A stretch of 33,569 nt of DNA from the NCBI GenBank assembly GCA_027080505.1, contig JALWRX010000131.1, forward strand, positions 1-33,569, read 5' to 3'. Within the stretch, counting starts at the first letter, position 1; each line of letters begins with the position of its first letter. The position numbers and the translations under genes were made by a program. This stretch comes from Ghiorsea sp. Lineage in GTDB: Bacteria > Pseudomonadota > Zetaproteobacteria > Mariprofundales > Mariprofundaceae. Positions 1 to 8,523 of the stretch are shown piece after piece. Under the pieces are notes generated by a model. That model saw only the letters and a program-made list of their open reading frames with translations. It was not told where the DNA came from and did not search any database.

Positions 1-1
1 T

Positions 2-1384
2 GACTTAGGACAAGGTAAAAACCGTTTGGGTGGCTCTTGCCTAGCACAAGTTTATCAAGCAACAGGTGACACAACGCCCGACCTTGATGATGCAGCCATG
101 TTTGCCAACTTCTTTAAGGCTATCCAAAACCTCAATCAAAATGGATTGTTATTGGCTTACCACGACCGCTCGGACGGTGGTTTATTAACTACATTAGCTG
201 AAATGAGCTTTGCAGGGCGTACAGGTATTGATATTTGTCTGGATGGGCTTGGTAAAGATGCTTTATCTATCCTATTTGCGGAAGAATTGGGTACTGTGAT
301 TCAAGTCCAACGTAATGACAGAGCGAAAGTCTTGCAAATACTGGAAAAACAAAGTCTAAATCATATTTCACATATCATTGGCAGCACCAATGATGACTTG
401 CAATTACATATCGCACATCGAAATGAAACGGTATTGGATGAAGCTATTTTAGAGCTTCAACAAGTTTGGACAGAAACTTCATACCAATTGGCAAGCTTGC
501 GTGACAACCCTGAATGCACCAAACAAGCATTTGATGCGATTAACAACCCTGATGACCAAGGATTATTTGCTGATTTAACCTATGATGTGTGCGATGATAT
601 AACTGCACCATTCATTAACAAAACACGTCCTAAAATGGCAGTGCTTAGAGAGCAAGGGGTGAACGGGCAAGTTGAAATGGCAGCGGCCTTTGATAAAGCG
701 GGGTTCACATCAGTTGATGTACATATGTCTGACTTGATTGAAGGGCGTACATCATTAGACGATTTCCAAGGGCTTGTGGCTTGTGGTGGTTTCTCTTTTG
801 GTGATGTATTGGGGGCAGGACGTGGATGGGCAAATTCCATTCAATTTAACCCACGTGCAGCCGATACATTTCAAACATTCTTTAACCGTGATGATGTGTT
901 CGCCTTAGGTGTATGTAATGGCTGCCAAATGATGAGCCAGCTTAAAGAAATGATTCCAGGTGCAGAGCACTGGCCAAGCTTTGAACGTAATATTTCTGAA
1001 CAATTTGAAGCACGTTTATTGATGGTTGAGGTCATGGACTCACCATCTATCCTCATGCAAGGCATGCAAGGCTCTAAACTTCCTTTGGTTGTTGCCCATG
1101 GTGAAGGTCGCGCTGTATTTGAACATGATAACCAACAACATGCAGCAGCATATTTACGCTATATCGATGCTCAAGGGCAAGCTGCAACAACTTATCCTCA
1201 CAACCCCAATGGTTCTCCAGATGGTCTGACTGGATTCACCTCTGATGATGGACGATTTAATATTATGATGCCGCATCCCGAGCGTTTATTTAGAAACAGT
1301 CAGTTCTCTTATTATCCTGAAAAAAATCAGGAACAAGGTGCTTGGTTACGTATATTCCAAAATGCGCGACACTGGTTAGCTTAA
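2..1384 (+). CDS. purL: Phosphoribosylformylglycinamidine synthase, C-terminal part (partial at window start)
   Basis: Large-form PurL converts FGAR, glutamine and ATP to FGAM in step four of purine synthesis, in the cytoplasm. The reading frame is open from base 2, so the true start lies upstream; the TTG at 26 is internal, because the residues before it (DLGQGKNRLGG) already match the family. About 460 residues are present: the end of the FGAM-synthase ATP-binding half (LLAYHDRSDGGLLTTLAEM), then a class-I glutamine amidotransferase domain. That domain shows GVNGQVEMAAAF, GGFSFGDVLGAGRGWA, the nucleophile Cys in GVCNGCQMMS (about base 911) and the His/Glu pair in PHPERLF near the end. Fusion of both halves is the proteobacterial form. 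It converges on the FHA gene, with a hairpin between them. Confidence 0.97.
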   Translation, partial: DLGQGKNRLGGSCLAQVYQATGDTTPDLDDAAMFANFFKAIQNLNQNGLLLAYHDRSDGGLLTTLAEMSFAGRTGIDICLDGLGKDALSILFAEELGTVIQVQRNDRAKVLQILEKQSLNHISHIIGSTNDDLQLHIAHRNETVLDEAILELQQVWTETSYQLASLRDNPECTKQAFDAINNPDDQGLFADLTYDVCDDITAPFINKTRPKMAVLREQGVNGQVEMAAAFDKAGFTSVDVHMSDLIEGRTSLDDFQGLVACGGFSFGDVLGAGRGWANSIQFNPRAADTFQTFFNRDDVFALGVCNGCQMMSQLKEMIPGAEHWPSFERNISEQFEARLLMVEVMDSPSILMQGMQGSKLPLVVAHGEGRAVFEHDNQQHAAAYLRYIDAQGQAATTYPHNPNGSPDGLTGFTSDDGRFNIMMPHPERLFRNSQFSYYPEKNQEQGAWLRIFQNARHWLA

Positions 1385-1391
1385 ATAAAAA

Positions 1392-1423
1392 AAGCCTCTG
1401 ATAAGATAAATTATCAGAGGCTT
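1392..1423. terminator. Bidirectional intrinsic terminator between purL and the FHA gene
   Basis: A perfect 13-bp inverted repeat (AAGCCTCTGATAA / TTATCAGAGGCTT) with a 6-nt loop GATAAA lies between two converging genes. On the minus strand the hairpin is followed by an uninterrupted run of T then ATTT (complement of 1385-1391), so it is a strong terminator for the kinase/phosphatase/FHA operon. On the plus strand the tail after the stem (GATTTACG) is T-poor, so termination of purL here is probably weaker. Confidence 0.9.
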
Positions 1424-1450
1424 GATTTACGCATTACTGGTTGGTGTACT

Positions 1451-2176
1451 TTATTTCTTAATAAAGAATTCCAACTTGGTATCGCTTATTTCAATAATAT
1501 CACCATCTTTTAATACACGCGGTGAATTACCCACAACTTCACCATTAACTTTTAACTTACTCATTCCTTCTAAGAAGGTAATATGGTAACCTGTAGGTCT
1601 GCGTGTAATAACCGCAGCTTGTTTACCTACTAGTAAGCCTTTGACTTTAATCTTACAGCCATCACCTTTACCAATACTGGTAAGCGATGATTTCAACTCC
1701 ACTACCTTACCCATCAGTGGACCCGAAATATATTGAACCTTAGCCAAAACCATAGGTGTCGATGCTGTAGATTTTGCTGCCCCTCCGCCTTCTGTCATCA
1801 TCTCTTCCCTAGCTGCTGAACTGATAATCATGGTTTTATCCATATCACTTTCTTCAGCAGAAGGTGCTGCAACTGGGCTATCCTCTTCAAGAGATACAAA
1901 TGTTAAGGTGTGTTTACCCACTGTAATCACATCTCCATTATTGAGGATATGCTTTGAGGTTTCTTGCCCATTCACCAAGGTGCCATTAGTGCTCCCCAGA
2001 TCTTCAAGAATAACCTTTTTACCAATCTTTAATACTCTGGCATGTTTACTACTCACAGCCAAGTTATCAATATGAATCGTATTCTCAGGTTTTCGCCCAA
2101 TCGTTGTTTCTTCTTGATTGAGCTCAAACTCAGAAATAACCGTATCTTTGAACTTCAAAATAAGCTTGGTACTCAT
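1451..2176 (-). CDS. FHA-domain protein with a second, divergent FHA-like domain
   Basis: This is a predicted cytoplasmic phosphothreonine reader of 241 aa. Residues about 24-92 are a canonical FHA domain: TTIGRKPEN (phosphate-binding Arg28), VSSKHA (Ser43 and His45) and LGSTNGTLVNG. An acidic/Ala linker carries DMDKTMII (111-118), a plausible kinase target Thr. Residues about 146-238 repeat the FHA fold (SIGKGDGCKIKV ... LKVNGEVV ... LKDGDIIEI) but lack the Arg and the SxxH motif, so this copy may not bind phosphate. The start is the ATG at 2176, one base after the phosphatase stop, behind a strong GGAGGG; the open frame also extends to a TTG at 2191, which has no SD and lies inside the upstream gene. 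It is the last gene of the kinase-phosphatase-FHA operon, so it is probably the effector or scaffold. Confidence 0.9.
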   Translation of the reverse strand: MSTKLILKFKDTVISEFELNQEETTIGRKPENTIHIDNLAVSSKHARVLKIGKKVILEDLGSTNGTLVNGQETSKHILNNGDVITVGKHTLTFVSLEEDSPVAAPSAEESDMDKTMIISSAAREEMMTEGGGAAKSTASTPMVLAKVQYISGPLMGKVVELKSSLTSIGKGDGCKIKVKGLLVGKQAAVITRRPTGYHITFLEGMSKLKVNGEVVGNSPRVLKDGDIIEISDTKLEFFIKK

Positions 2177-2177
2177 C

Positions 2178-2990
2178 TTATTTCCCTCCAAATAGTCGCG
2201 AAAACAAACCTTTCTTACGCGATATCGAACCTTTAACTCGAATCAATATGACCGAAATATTATCTGGCCCACCTGCATCGTTGGCCAAATCAATTAATGT
2301 TTGTGCAGCAACATCCAAGTGATTGGCATGTTCAATCATAGTCAAACGAATCGCTTCATCGGGCACAACATCCGTTAAACCATCTGAACACATCATATAA
2401 ATATCACCCACACGTGTAATTTCTTCTACAACATCAGCTTCAACATCTTTCTCAACACCCAAAGCCCGCGTCACTAAATTCTTAATGGATGAATTACGTG
2501 CATCTTCAGCCGTCAGCAAACCACGCCGCACTTGCTCTTGTATTAATGAATGATCTTCTGTGACGTGGGTCAAGTATTCATCACGTAATAAATACATGCG
2601 TGAATCGCCAACATGTGCCACCGCTACTCTGTCACCATAAAATAAAGCAACAACTAACGTTGTGCCCATACCTGCACACTCAGGTTTTGCATCCGCTGTT
2701 TCAATAATCACATTATTGGCAGTTACCGCTGCTTTGCGAGCTAGCACCGCCTCTTTTGAAAAACCCGTTTCTTCATCAAGTGCACCTTGAGGGAACCTTT
2801 GAATGCCGTCTTTTAACAAACGCATGACCAAATCTACAGCCATTGCACTGGCGACTTCACCCGCATTATGCCCCCCCATACCATCTGCTAAAACTGCAAT
2901 TCCATTTGCTTCATCAGTGCCAACACAGTCTTCATTGTGGTCTCGTTTTACGCCCACATCTGTAACAGCAATCATCTCAAGTGCACTCAT
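2178..2990 (-). CDS. PP2C-family protein Ser/Thr phosphatase
   Basis: A 270-aa stand-alone PPM/PP2C phosphatase with the metal-binding motifs intact: RDHNED (17-21), VLADGMGGHNAGEVAS with Asp36/Gly37, GMGTTLVV, AHVGDSR (Asp129), EDHSLI, NLVTRALG, MCSDGLTDVV (Asp203) and GGPDNISVILI. The C-terminus is basic (SRKKGLFSRLFGGK), perhaps for membrane or partner contact. Such enzymes use two Mn/Mg ions to remove phosphate from Ser/Thr and are the usual partners of Hanks-type kinases. Its ATG overlaps the kinase stop codon (ATGA at 2987-2990), implying coupled translation, and the FHA gene follows after one base. No membrane segment is seen, so it is probably cytosolic. Confidence 0.95.
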   Translation of the reverse strand: MSALEMIAVTDVGVKRDHNEDCVGTDEANGIAVLADGMGGHNAGEVASAMAVDLVMRLLKDGIQRFPQGALDEETGFSKEAVLARKAAVTANNVIIETADAKPECAGMGTTLVVALFYGDRVAVAHVGDSRMYLLRDEYLTHVTEDHSLIQEQVRRGLLTAEDARNSSIKNLVTRALGVEKDVEADVVEEITRVGDIYMMCSDGLTDVVPDEAIRLTMIEHANHLDVAAQTLIDLANDAGGPDNISVILIRVKGSISRKKGLFSRLFGGK

Positions 2991-5581
2991 TTCTTACCAT
3001 CCTTTGCCGCCATCACTTTCAAGCATGCAATAATTCCTCGAATTACCGCACCACCATTAGGCAAGCGTTTATCAGGGTTCTTTTCTAACATACTGTTAAT
3101 TAGTGTACTTACCTCTTGAGGCAAGTTGGGGTCAAACTCACGAATATCAGGGTGTGGTTCATTGGCAATCTGAAACAGTAACGTTGCCATAGAGTCCCCT
3201 TTAAACGGTCGTTTGCCCACCAACATTTCATACAGCATCACACCCAGCGAAAAAATATCCGAGCGACCATCCACATGTTTCCCAGAAAGTTGTTCAGGTG
3301 ACATATATGAAGGTGTACCTAATACAACACCCGTTTTAGTCTTACTTGATGCAGTTATACGCGCAATACCAAAGTCAGTTACTTTTACTGTTTTATCCTT
3401 AAGCAACATAATATTGGCAGGTTTAATATCCCTATGTACCACATGTTGCTGACTTGCATAGTGCAATGCTTCAGCCACTTTACCAACAATCTTTAAAGTT
3501 GCCATTTGTGGTAGCAGCTTACCCTTTTTGGTATATGGTGCCAAATCTGTGCCATCCAAGTATTCCATAGCAATAAAAGCGAGGTCGTGTTCTTCACCTG
3601 CATCATACATAGTCACAATATTTGGATGGTTTAACATACCCGCCGTTTCTGCTTCACGAAAGAATCTATCTTTCACATCTTGCAGCTCATCACCCTCAAA
3701 CTCTTGTGATAATGCCATGGTTTTAATCGCCACTTCACGGTTAATTTTAGGGTCTTTACCCAAATATACTGTACCCATGGCACCCTTACCAATTTCTTTG
3801 ACAATTTCATAGCGACCCAGCGTAGGTTTTGCACCCCCTGTAATCATTAGGGTTCCCATAGCTCCACCAGCACCAGTGCCACCAAACACCATAGATTCAC
3901 CAGCATCTTTGGTGCGCTCCATACGCTGTTTTACATCTTTAAATTTAGGATTATGTTCTAAAATATACTCATACACTGCAGCCGCTTTGTTAAACTGGCG
4001 TTTACGTTCAAAGTCGAGTGCTAAGGTATACATGCCTTCTAAAATATCATCTTCAGGCGGACATTTTTTAAACTTATCAAAAGCCATATCCAGCATACCT
4101 TGGCTCTGAAAAGATAAGGCTAACATTTTATTGGTTTCAGCAGATTCTGATGAAATCTTAGCTCTATCATCTTCGCTGGCTGAGAAACGTTTAATGGTCA
4201 GAATAACATAACCAACAAGCAACAAACTTGCCGCAGCAATGGTTGATACCCACAAACCACTATCAACCAAAGAGACATATGTGTAACCAATGATTATCAA
4301 CAAGGAGCTTAACGTTACTACTGCACCAAGGAAAGCACTCAATCTTGGTAGTACAAACGCTAGGTAAAAACCAACTGCGAGCAACAAGGCTAACCCTGCA
4401 ACACCCGCCCACTCTGGTGTGGTGATAAAGCTACTATTGAGCAGGCTTTCTATCACGTTTGCATGATAATCTACAGCATTCATATCATTACTTACAGGTG
4501 TTTTATAACCTTCACCAATGCCAACCGCTGTTACACCAATGAGTATAATTTTATCCTTTAGTACATCCAAAGGTACTTTTCCCGCTTTTAAATCATAGAA
4601 AGAAACATGTCGAAATGCTTGCCCTTCTTTGCCACCTAAATCTGCATAAAACTTTGGAGAAACCTGCATCACTTCATCTGTCGGAATCACCAAAGCACCC
4701 AATTCTACGCTATGACCTATATTCACCAACACATCATTCATAGTTAGGTTTAAGTCATGTGCCACCATTGCTAATGACATCGATGGCAAAAATTTTCCGT
4801 AATATTCAACAATCAAAGGTTCTGAACGAAGCACACCGTCAAAACTAGGTAAGACATTAAGGTAGCCAATACCCGCAGAAACTTCAGCCAACTTGGCAAA
4901 AGGATATGATAATTTTACTGCACTAATCGGTGGTATGGTAGCATCAATATCACCAATATTTTCAATTGTCATTCGTGAAATATAAGGTGGCAGCGTACTA
5001 TCAGGTCGTCCAAAAGCTTCCCCTGCCTCATAAAACATAGGCATAAAAACATTGCCCGCTTGTCGAACAGCTTTCACTAACCTTGCATCACCATTTTTAG
5101 CCATAGCTTCGGCAACTACTTTATCAGCTTGTAATAGTTTGGCATCTGCCTGAGCAAACTTGGCATCAGCTTCTGCCTCACGACCCTGCGCTGCCAAAGC
5201 ATCAGCTTCTGCAAGCAACGCATCACCTTGTTCTTGTAAAAGGTCTGCTAACTTCTGCGCTGCATTACTTCCATTATCCACTTGTTCTTCACTGTAAAAA
5301 ACATCAACACCAATCATGCGAACTTGAGCCTTACTCAAGATTTCAATCATATCTGCCATTTCACTACGAGGCCATGGCCAACGACCAATCAAATCAATGG
5401 ATGCATCATCAATATCAACAATAATAATATTATCATCAGCAGGTTGCGCACTGCTTTCTAAAGCAAAATCATAAACTGAAAACTCAAGGTTTTTAATAAT
5501 TGATGAGTCATACGCAGTAAAAAAGACTAGCGTAAGTACTACCCCCAAAAACCAATCTGTTTTCCAAAATGCTCTTTTCAC
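2987..5581 (-). CDS. Membrane receptor Ser/Thr protein kinase with CHASE2 sensor domain
   Basis: An 864-aa receptor kinase with the sensor at the N-terminus and the kinase at the C-terminus. Order: TM helix about 11-26; extracytoplasmic CHASE2 domain about 30-380 (IIIVDIDDASIDLIGRWPWPR, IGYLNVLPSFDGVLR, IILIGVTAVG); three TM helices about 391-463; a TPR-like helical stretch about 485-560; a Gly-rich linker; then the Hanks kinase about 590-855. The kinase keeps GKGAMGTVY (598-606), Lys620, HRDIKPAN (716-723), DFG (736-738) and GTPSYMSPE, so it should be active. An Ala/Asp/Glu-rich helical insertion (about 103-170) interrupts CHASE2. The start is a GTG at 5581 with AGGGG about ten bases upstream. 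It lies 107 bp after trkH and overlaps the phosphatase gene by 4 nt. The ligand is unknown. Confidence 0.93.
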   Translation of the reverse strand: MKRAFWKTDWFLGVVLTLVFFTAYDSSIIKNLEFSVYDFALESSAQPADDNIIIVDIDDASIDLIGRWPWPRSEMADMIEILSKAQVRMIGVDVFYSEEQVDNGSNAAQKLADLLQEQGDALLAEADALAAQGREAEADAKFAQADAKLLQADKVVAEAMAKNGDARLVKAVRQAGNVFMPMFYEAGEAFGRPDSTLPPYISRMTIENIGDIDATIPPISAVKLSYPFAKLAEVSAGIGYLNVLPSFDGVLRSEPLIVEYYGKFLPSMSLAMVAHDLNLTMNDVLVNIGHSVELGALVIPTDEVMQVSPKFYADLGGKEGQAFRHVSFYDLKAGKVPLDVLKDKIILIGVTAVGIGEGYKTPVSNDMNAVDYHANVIESLLNSSFITTPEWAGVAGLALLLAVGFYLAFVLPRLSAFLGAVVTLSSLLIIIGYTYVSLVDSGLWVSTIAAASLLLVGYVILTIKRFSASEDDRAKISSESAETNKMLALSFQSQGMLDMAFDKFKKCPPEDDILEGMYTLALDFERKRQFNKAAAVYEYILEHNPKFKDVKQRMERTKDAGESMVFGGTGAGGAMGTLMITGGAKPTLGRYEIVKEIGKGAMGTVYLGKDPKINREVAIKTMALSQEFEGDELQDVKDRFFREAETAGMLNHPNIVTMYDAGEEHDLAFIAMEYLDGTDLAPYTKKGKLLPQMATLKIVGKVAEALHYASQQHVVHRDIKPANIMLLKDKTVKVTDFGIARITASSKTKTGVVLGTPSYMSPEQLSGKHVDGRSDIFSLGVMLYEMLVGKRPFKGDSMATLLFQIANEPHPDIREFDPNLPQEVSTLINSMLEKNPDKRLPNGGAVIRGIIACLKVMAAKDGKK

Positions 5582-5623
5582 AAAAACGCATCCCCTAAAT
5601 AATCTTTAAGTCACTCATAAATA

Positions 5624-5629
5624 AGTATA
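5624..5629 (-). promoter_or_regulatory. Possible -10 element for the kinase operon
   Basis: In the 107-bp gap between trkH and the kinase gene the minus strand reads TATACT, about 40 bp before the GTG start. No good -35 box is present at 16-18 bp, so this is only a weak candidate. No hairpin terminator for trkH is seen in the gap either, so read-through from trkH remains possible. Confidence 0.25.
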
Positions 5630-5688
5630 TTTAGACGGTACAATAGACGAATTAAACGAAGATAGCCAACTTTACGAGATATAAGTGC

Positions 5689-7128
5689 TCATTTTCGCCA
5701 AAATTCAGGCACCAACAATACAAAAAATGTAAAAATCTCAAGCCTGCCCAGAACCATACCAAACATTAAAAAAGCTTTGGCAGCGCTAGGAAGCATGGCA
5801 TATGTTGAAGCTGGCCCCACATCGCCAAAACCTGGGCCAGCATTCGTAATCGTGGCCGCAGAAGCAGAAGTTGCTGTCAACATATCTACGCCTGTCATCG
5901 CAACCAAAACTGCAATAACAATAAAACATACAATATACAGTGCAAAAAAGCCCCACAACGCCTGAACAACTGAGCCCTCCACACTTTTATTACCCACTTT
6001 AACATGCAACACAGCATGCGGATGAATCAAGCGGCGAACTTCCCGCATACCTTGCCGAAAAAGCAATAAAATTCGAACCACCTTCATTCCACCTGCCGTT
6101 GAACCTGAACAGCCACCTACAAACATCACAATGAGAAAAAGCAAAGACGTTGCTGGTGGCCAAAACCCATAGTCACTCACGGCAAAACCAGCGGAAGTGG
6201 AAATAGAAACAATATTAAAAATTACCTCATTCCAGTGTCCTTTGCCTGAACTAACCGTCAAAACACCAACAACAAGAATAATGCTTGTTAGCCACTTAAA
6301 ATAGGTCATTAACTCATCATCTTCCCAATAGGTTCGCAGCGTAAAGCCATTGCGCACTGCCATAAAATGTAAGGTAAAATTAGTTGCACCTAAAATCATC
6401 GTGACAACAACCACACCACGAATCCATAGTGATGAGAAGTAACCCACACTGGCATCATGCGTAGAAAAACCACCTGTGGATACCGATGTCATTGCATGGT
6501 TAAGCGCGTCAAACCAGCTCATACCAGCTAGCTTTAAAGCAATGGATGATACCACTGTGGTCGCCAAATAAAGCAACCATAATACCTTGGCTGTTTCCGT
6601 CACCCTAGCAGTCAACTTGTCTTTAACAGGCCCTGGCGTTTCAGCTTTGAACAACTGCATGCCACCCACACCCAACAACGGCATCACAGCTACCGCCAAA
6701 ACGATGATACCCATACCGCCCAACCACTGCTGCATAGAACGCCAAAATAAAATAGCGTGAGGCATGCTGTCCAAACCTGTCAATACTGTTGCACCTGTTG
6801 TAGTCAAACCTGATGTCGATTCAAATAATGCGTCAATCACAGTCTTACAAGTACCTGTCGTTAAAAAAGGAATAGCACCCAACACCGATAAGACTATCCA
6901 TGCCGAAGCTACAATCAGAAACCCATCTTTATGCCCCAGTTGTTTAGGAGCTTCTCCTGCCCAGCTAACCATAGAAATACCTAACATTAGTACCAAAACA
7001 CCAGCTAAAATGAACTGATCTGCATGACCTGAAGCATAATATAGTGCAACAATGGCAGGTAGCATCATACCGCCTGCAAATAAACAGACCAGCACACCCA
7101 ATGTCCAAACTACACCTTTAAGATGCAT
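5689..7128 (-). CDS. trkH: Trk potassium uptake system, membrane subunit TrkH
   Basis: A 479-aa polytopic K+ channel-like transporter of the TrkH/KtrB superfamily, close to the usual length of about 483. The four selectivity-filter loops are visible: TTGATVLTG, SVSTGGFSTHD, SISTSAGFA and the last in NAGPGFGDVG. The TrkH hallmarks QQWLGGMGIIVLAVAVMP and FVGGCSGSTAGGMKVVRI are also present. The protein works as a dimer gated by the TrkA ring and takes up potassium for turgor and pH control. The ATG at 7128 gives the typical short cytoplasmic N-terminus. It follows trkA by 21 nt and is probably the last gene of the long rne-to-trkH operon. Confidence 0.97.
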   Translation of the reverse strand: MHLKGVVWTLGVLVCLFAGGMMLPAIVALYYASGHADQFILAGVLVLMLGISMVSWAGEAPKQLGHKDGFLIVASAWIVLSVLGAIPFLTTGTCKTVIDALFESTSGLTTTGATVLTGLDSMPHAILFWRSMQQWLGGMGIIVLAVAVMPLLGVGGMQLFKAETPGPVKDKLTARVTETAKVLWLLYLATTVVSSIALKLAGMSWFDALNHAMTSVSTGGFSTHDASVGYFSSLWIRGVVVVTMILGATNFTLHFMAVRNGFTLRTYWEDDELMTYFKWLTSIILVVGVLTVSSGKGHWNEVIFNIVSISTSAGFAVSDYGFWPPATSLLFLIVMFVGGCSGSTAGGMKVVRILLLFRQGMREVRRLIHPHAVLHVKVGNKSVEGSVVQALWGFFALYIVCFIVIAVLVAMTGVDMLTATSASAATITNAGPGFGDVGPASTYAMLPSAAKAFLMFGMVLGRLEIFTFFVLLVPEFWRK

Positions 7129-7149
7129 AGTTTATATATCCTTCAAACA

Positions 7150-8523
7150 TCAGAAAAACTCAAGACGAACTTCAAAAAGTCGTTCAATATCACGGATAGC
7201 ATCTGCCCTAGACACCAGTACAACATGATCATTCGGTAATACCATGCTTTCCCCATCAGGAATAATGACCGTATCCCCACGAACAATGGCACCAATCACA
7301 GTGTCTTTGGGTAGTCGCAAGTCTTTAAGTGGTAATTCCAAAATCTTTGCTGTTTCCAATGCTTCAGCTTCAATCACTTCAAGCGTTCCATCTCCCAAAG
7401 GTGACATACCCAAAATACTACCTTTACGAACATGGCGTAAAATTGATGCCGCCGTTGTGAACCGTGGCGATACAATCACATCCAAGCCTATTTCTCGCAC
7501 AAGATCCGAATAAATTGCACGGTTAACCAATGTCACCACATGCGGAACTTTATACTTACTGGCAATCAAACTACTTAAAATATTTGTTTCATCATCATTG
7601 GTTAGCGCCAAAAAGTCGTCCATATGCGCAACGGCCTCTTCTTCCAATAGGTCACGATCTAAAGCATCACCATGTAAGACAATGGTTGAGTCCAAATGGT
7701 CTGATATCCATTTGGCACGTTCCTCATTATGCTCAATCAGTTTAACCGACACCCCCATGCCTTCTAAAGCTTGAGCTACAGCATAACCAACATTACCGCC
7801 GCCAACTAACATCACATTACGTTTAACACTTTGCTCTTGTTTACAACCTTCTAAGGCTTCCACGACAGCATCAACTTGATGGCTAGCCACAGCAAGATAC
7901 ACACTATCACCCGCTAACAATACCGTGTCTGGTGCAGGAACCTTCCATTTACGATTATGCTCATGGGCTACCACAAATACCCTGTTGTCTCCCATCACAT
8001 CTGCCAACTCTTCTAAGGCCAGACCAGCCAATAGACTCTTAGGACGAATCATCATACCTAGCAGTTGTACTCTATCACCAGCAAAACCCTGTGCATCCAT
8101 GGCCGATGCAACTTGATAACGTTTCACAATCGCCCTTGCTGCCTCATGTTCAGGAGAAATAATCATATCAATAGGCAACTCATCACGCCCAAACAACTGC
8201 TTATTATTGGCAAAATCAGGCTCACGAATACGCGCCATTTTGGTTGTAACCTTAAACAAAGAATGTGCAACTTGGCATGCCAACATATTGGTTTCATCAC
8301 TAGCCGTAGCTGCAATCAATAAGTCTGCATTTTTTGCCCCTGCACTTTCCAATATCGATGGGTGTGCAGCATTACCCAACACCGTACGCACATCCATAGT
8401 ATCAGCAACGCGCTGTATGCGTTCTTCGTTGCTATCCACCACAGCAACATCATGCCCTTCGGCAGCCAAGCGCATGGCAATATGAAAGCCGACTTCCCCT
8501 GCACCCAATACTAAAATATTCAT
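7150..8523 (-). CDS. trkA: Trk potassium uptake system, NAD-binding regulatory subunit TrkA
   Basis: A 457-aa cytoplasmic gating subunit with two tandem RCK modules, the standard proteobacterial TrkA architecture. The first Rossmann fold opens with NILVLGAGEVGFHIA and VDSNEERI; the second with VMLVGGGNVGYAVAQ and IEHNEERAKW. Each is followed by an RCK_C ligand-binding domain (about 145-220 and 365-455). It binds NAD(H)/ATP and opens TrkH. Its ATG overlaps the stop of the ntrX-like gene by 4 nt (ATGA, 8520-8523), so the two are translationally coupled. The ntrX-trkA neighbourhood is widespread in proteobacteria. Confidence 0.97.
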   Translation of the reverse strand: MNILVLGAGEVGFHIAMRLAAEGHDVAVVDSNEERIQRVADTMDVRTVLGNAAHPSILESAGAKNADLLIAATASDETNMLACQVAHSLFKVTTKMARIREPDFANNKQLFGRDELPIDMIISPEHEAARAIVKRYQVASAMDAQGFAGDRVQLLGMMIRPKSLLAGLALEELADVMGDNRVFVVAHEHNRKWKVPAPDTVLLAGDSVYLAVASHQVDAVVEALEGCKQEQSVKRNVMLVGGGNVGYAVAQALEGMGVSVKLIEHNEERAKWISDHLDSTIVLHGDALDRDLLEEEAVAHMDDFLALTNDDETNILSSLIASKYKVPHVVTLVNRAIYSDLVREIGLDVIVSPRFTTAASILRHVRKGSILGMSPLGDGTLEVIEAEALETAKILELPLKDLRLPKDTVIGAIVRGDTVIIPDGESMVLPNDHVVLVSRADAIRDIERLFEVRLEFF

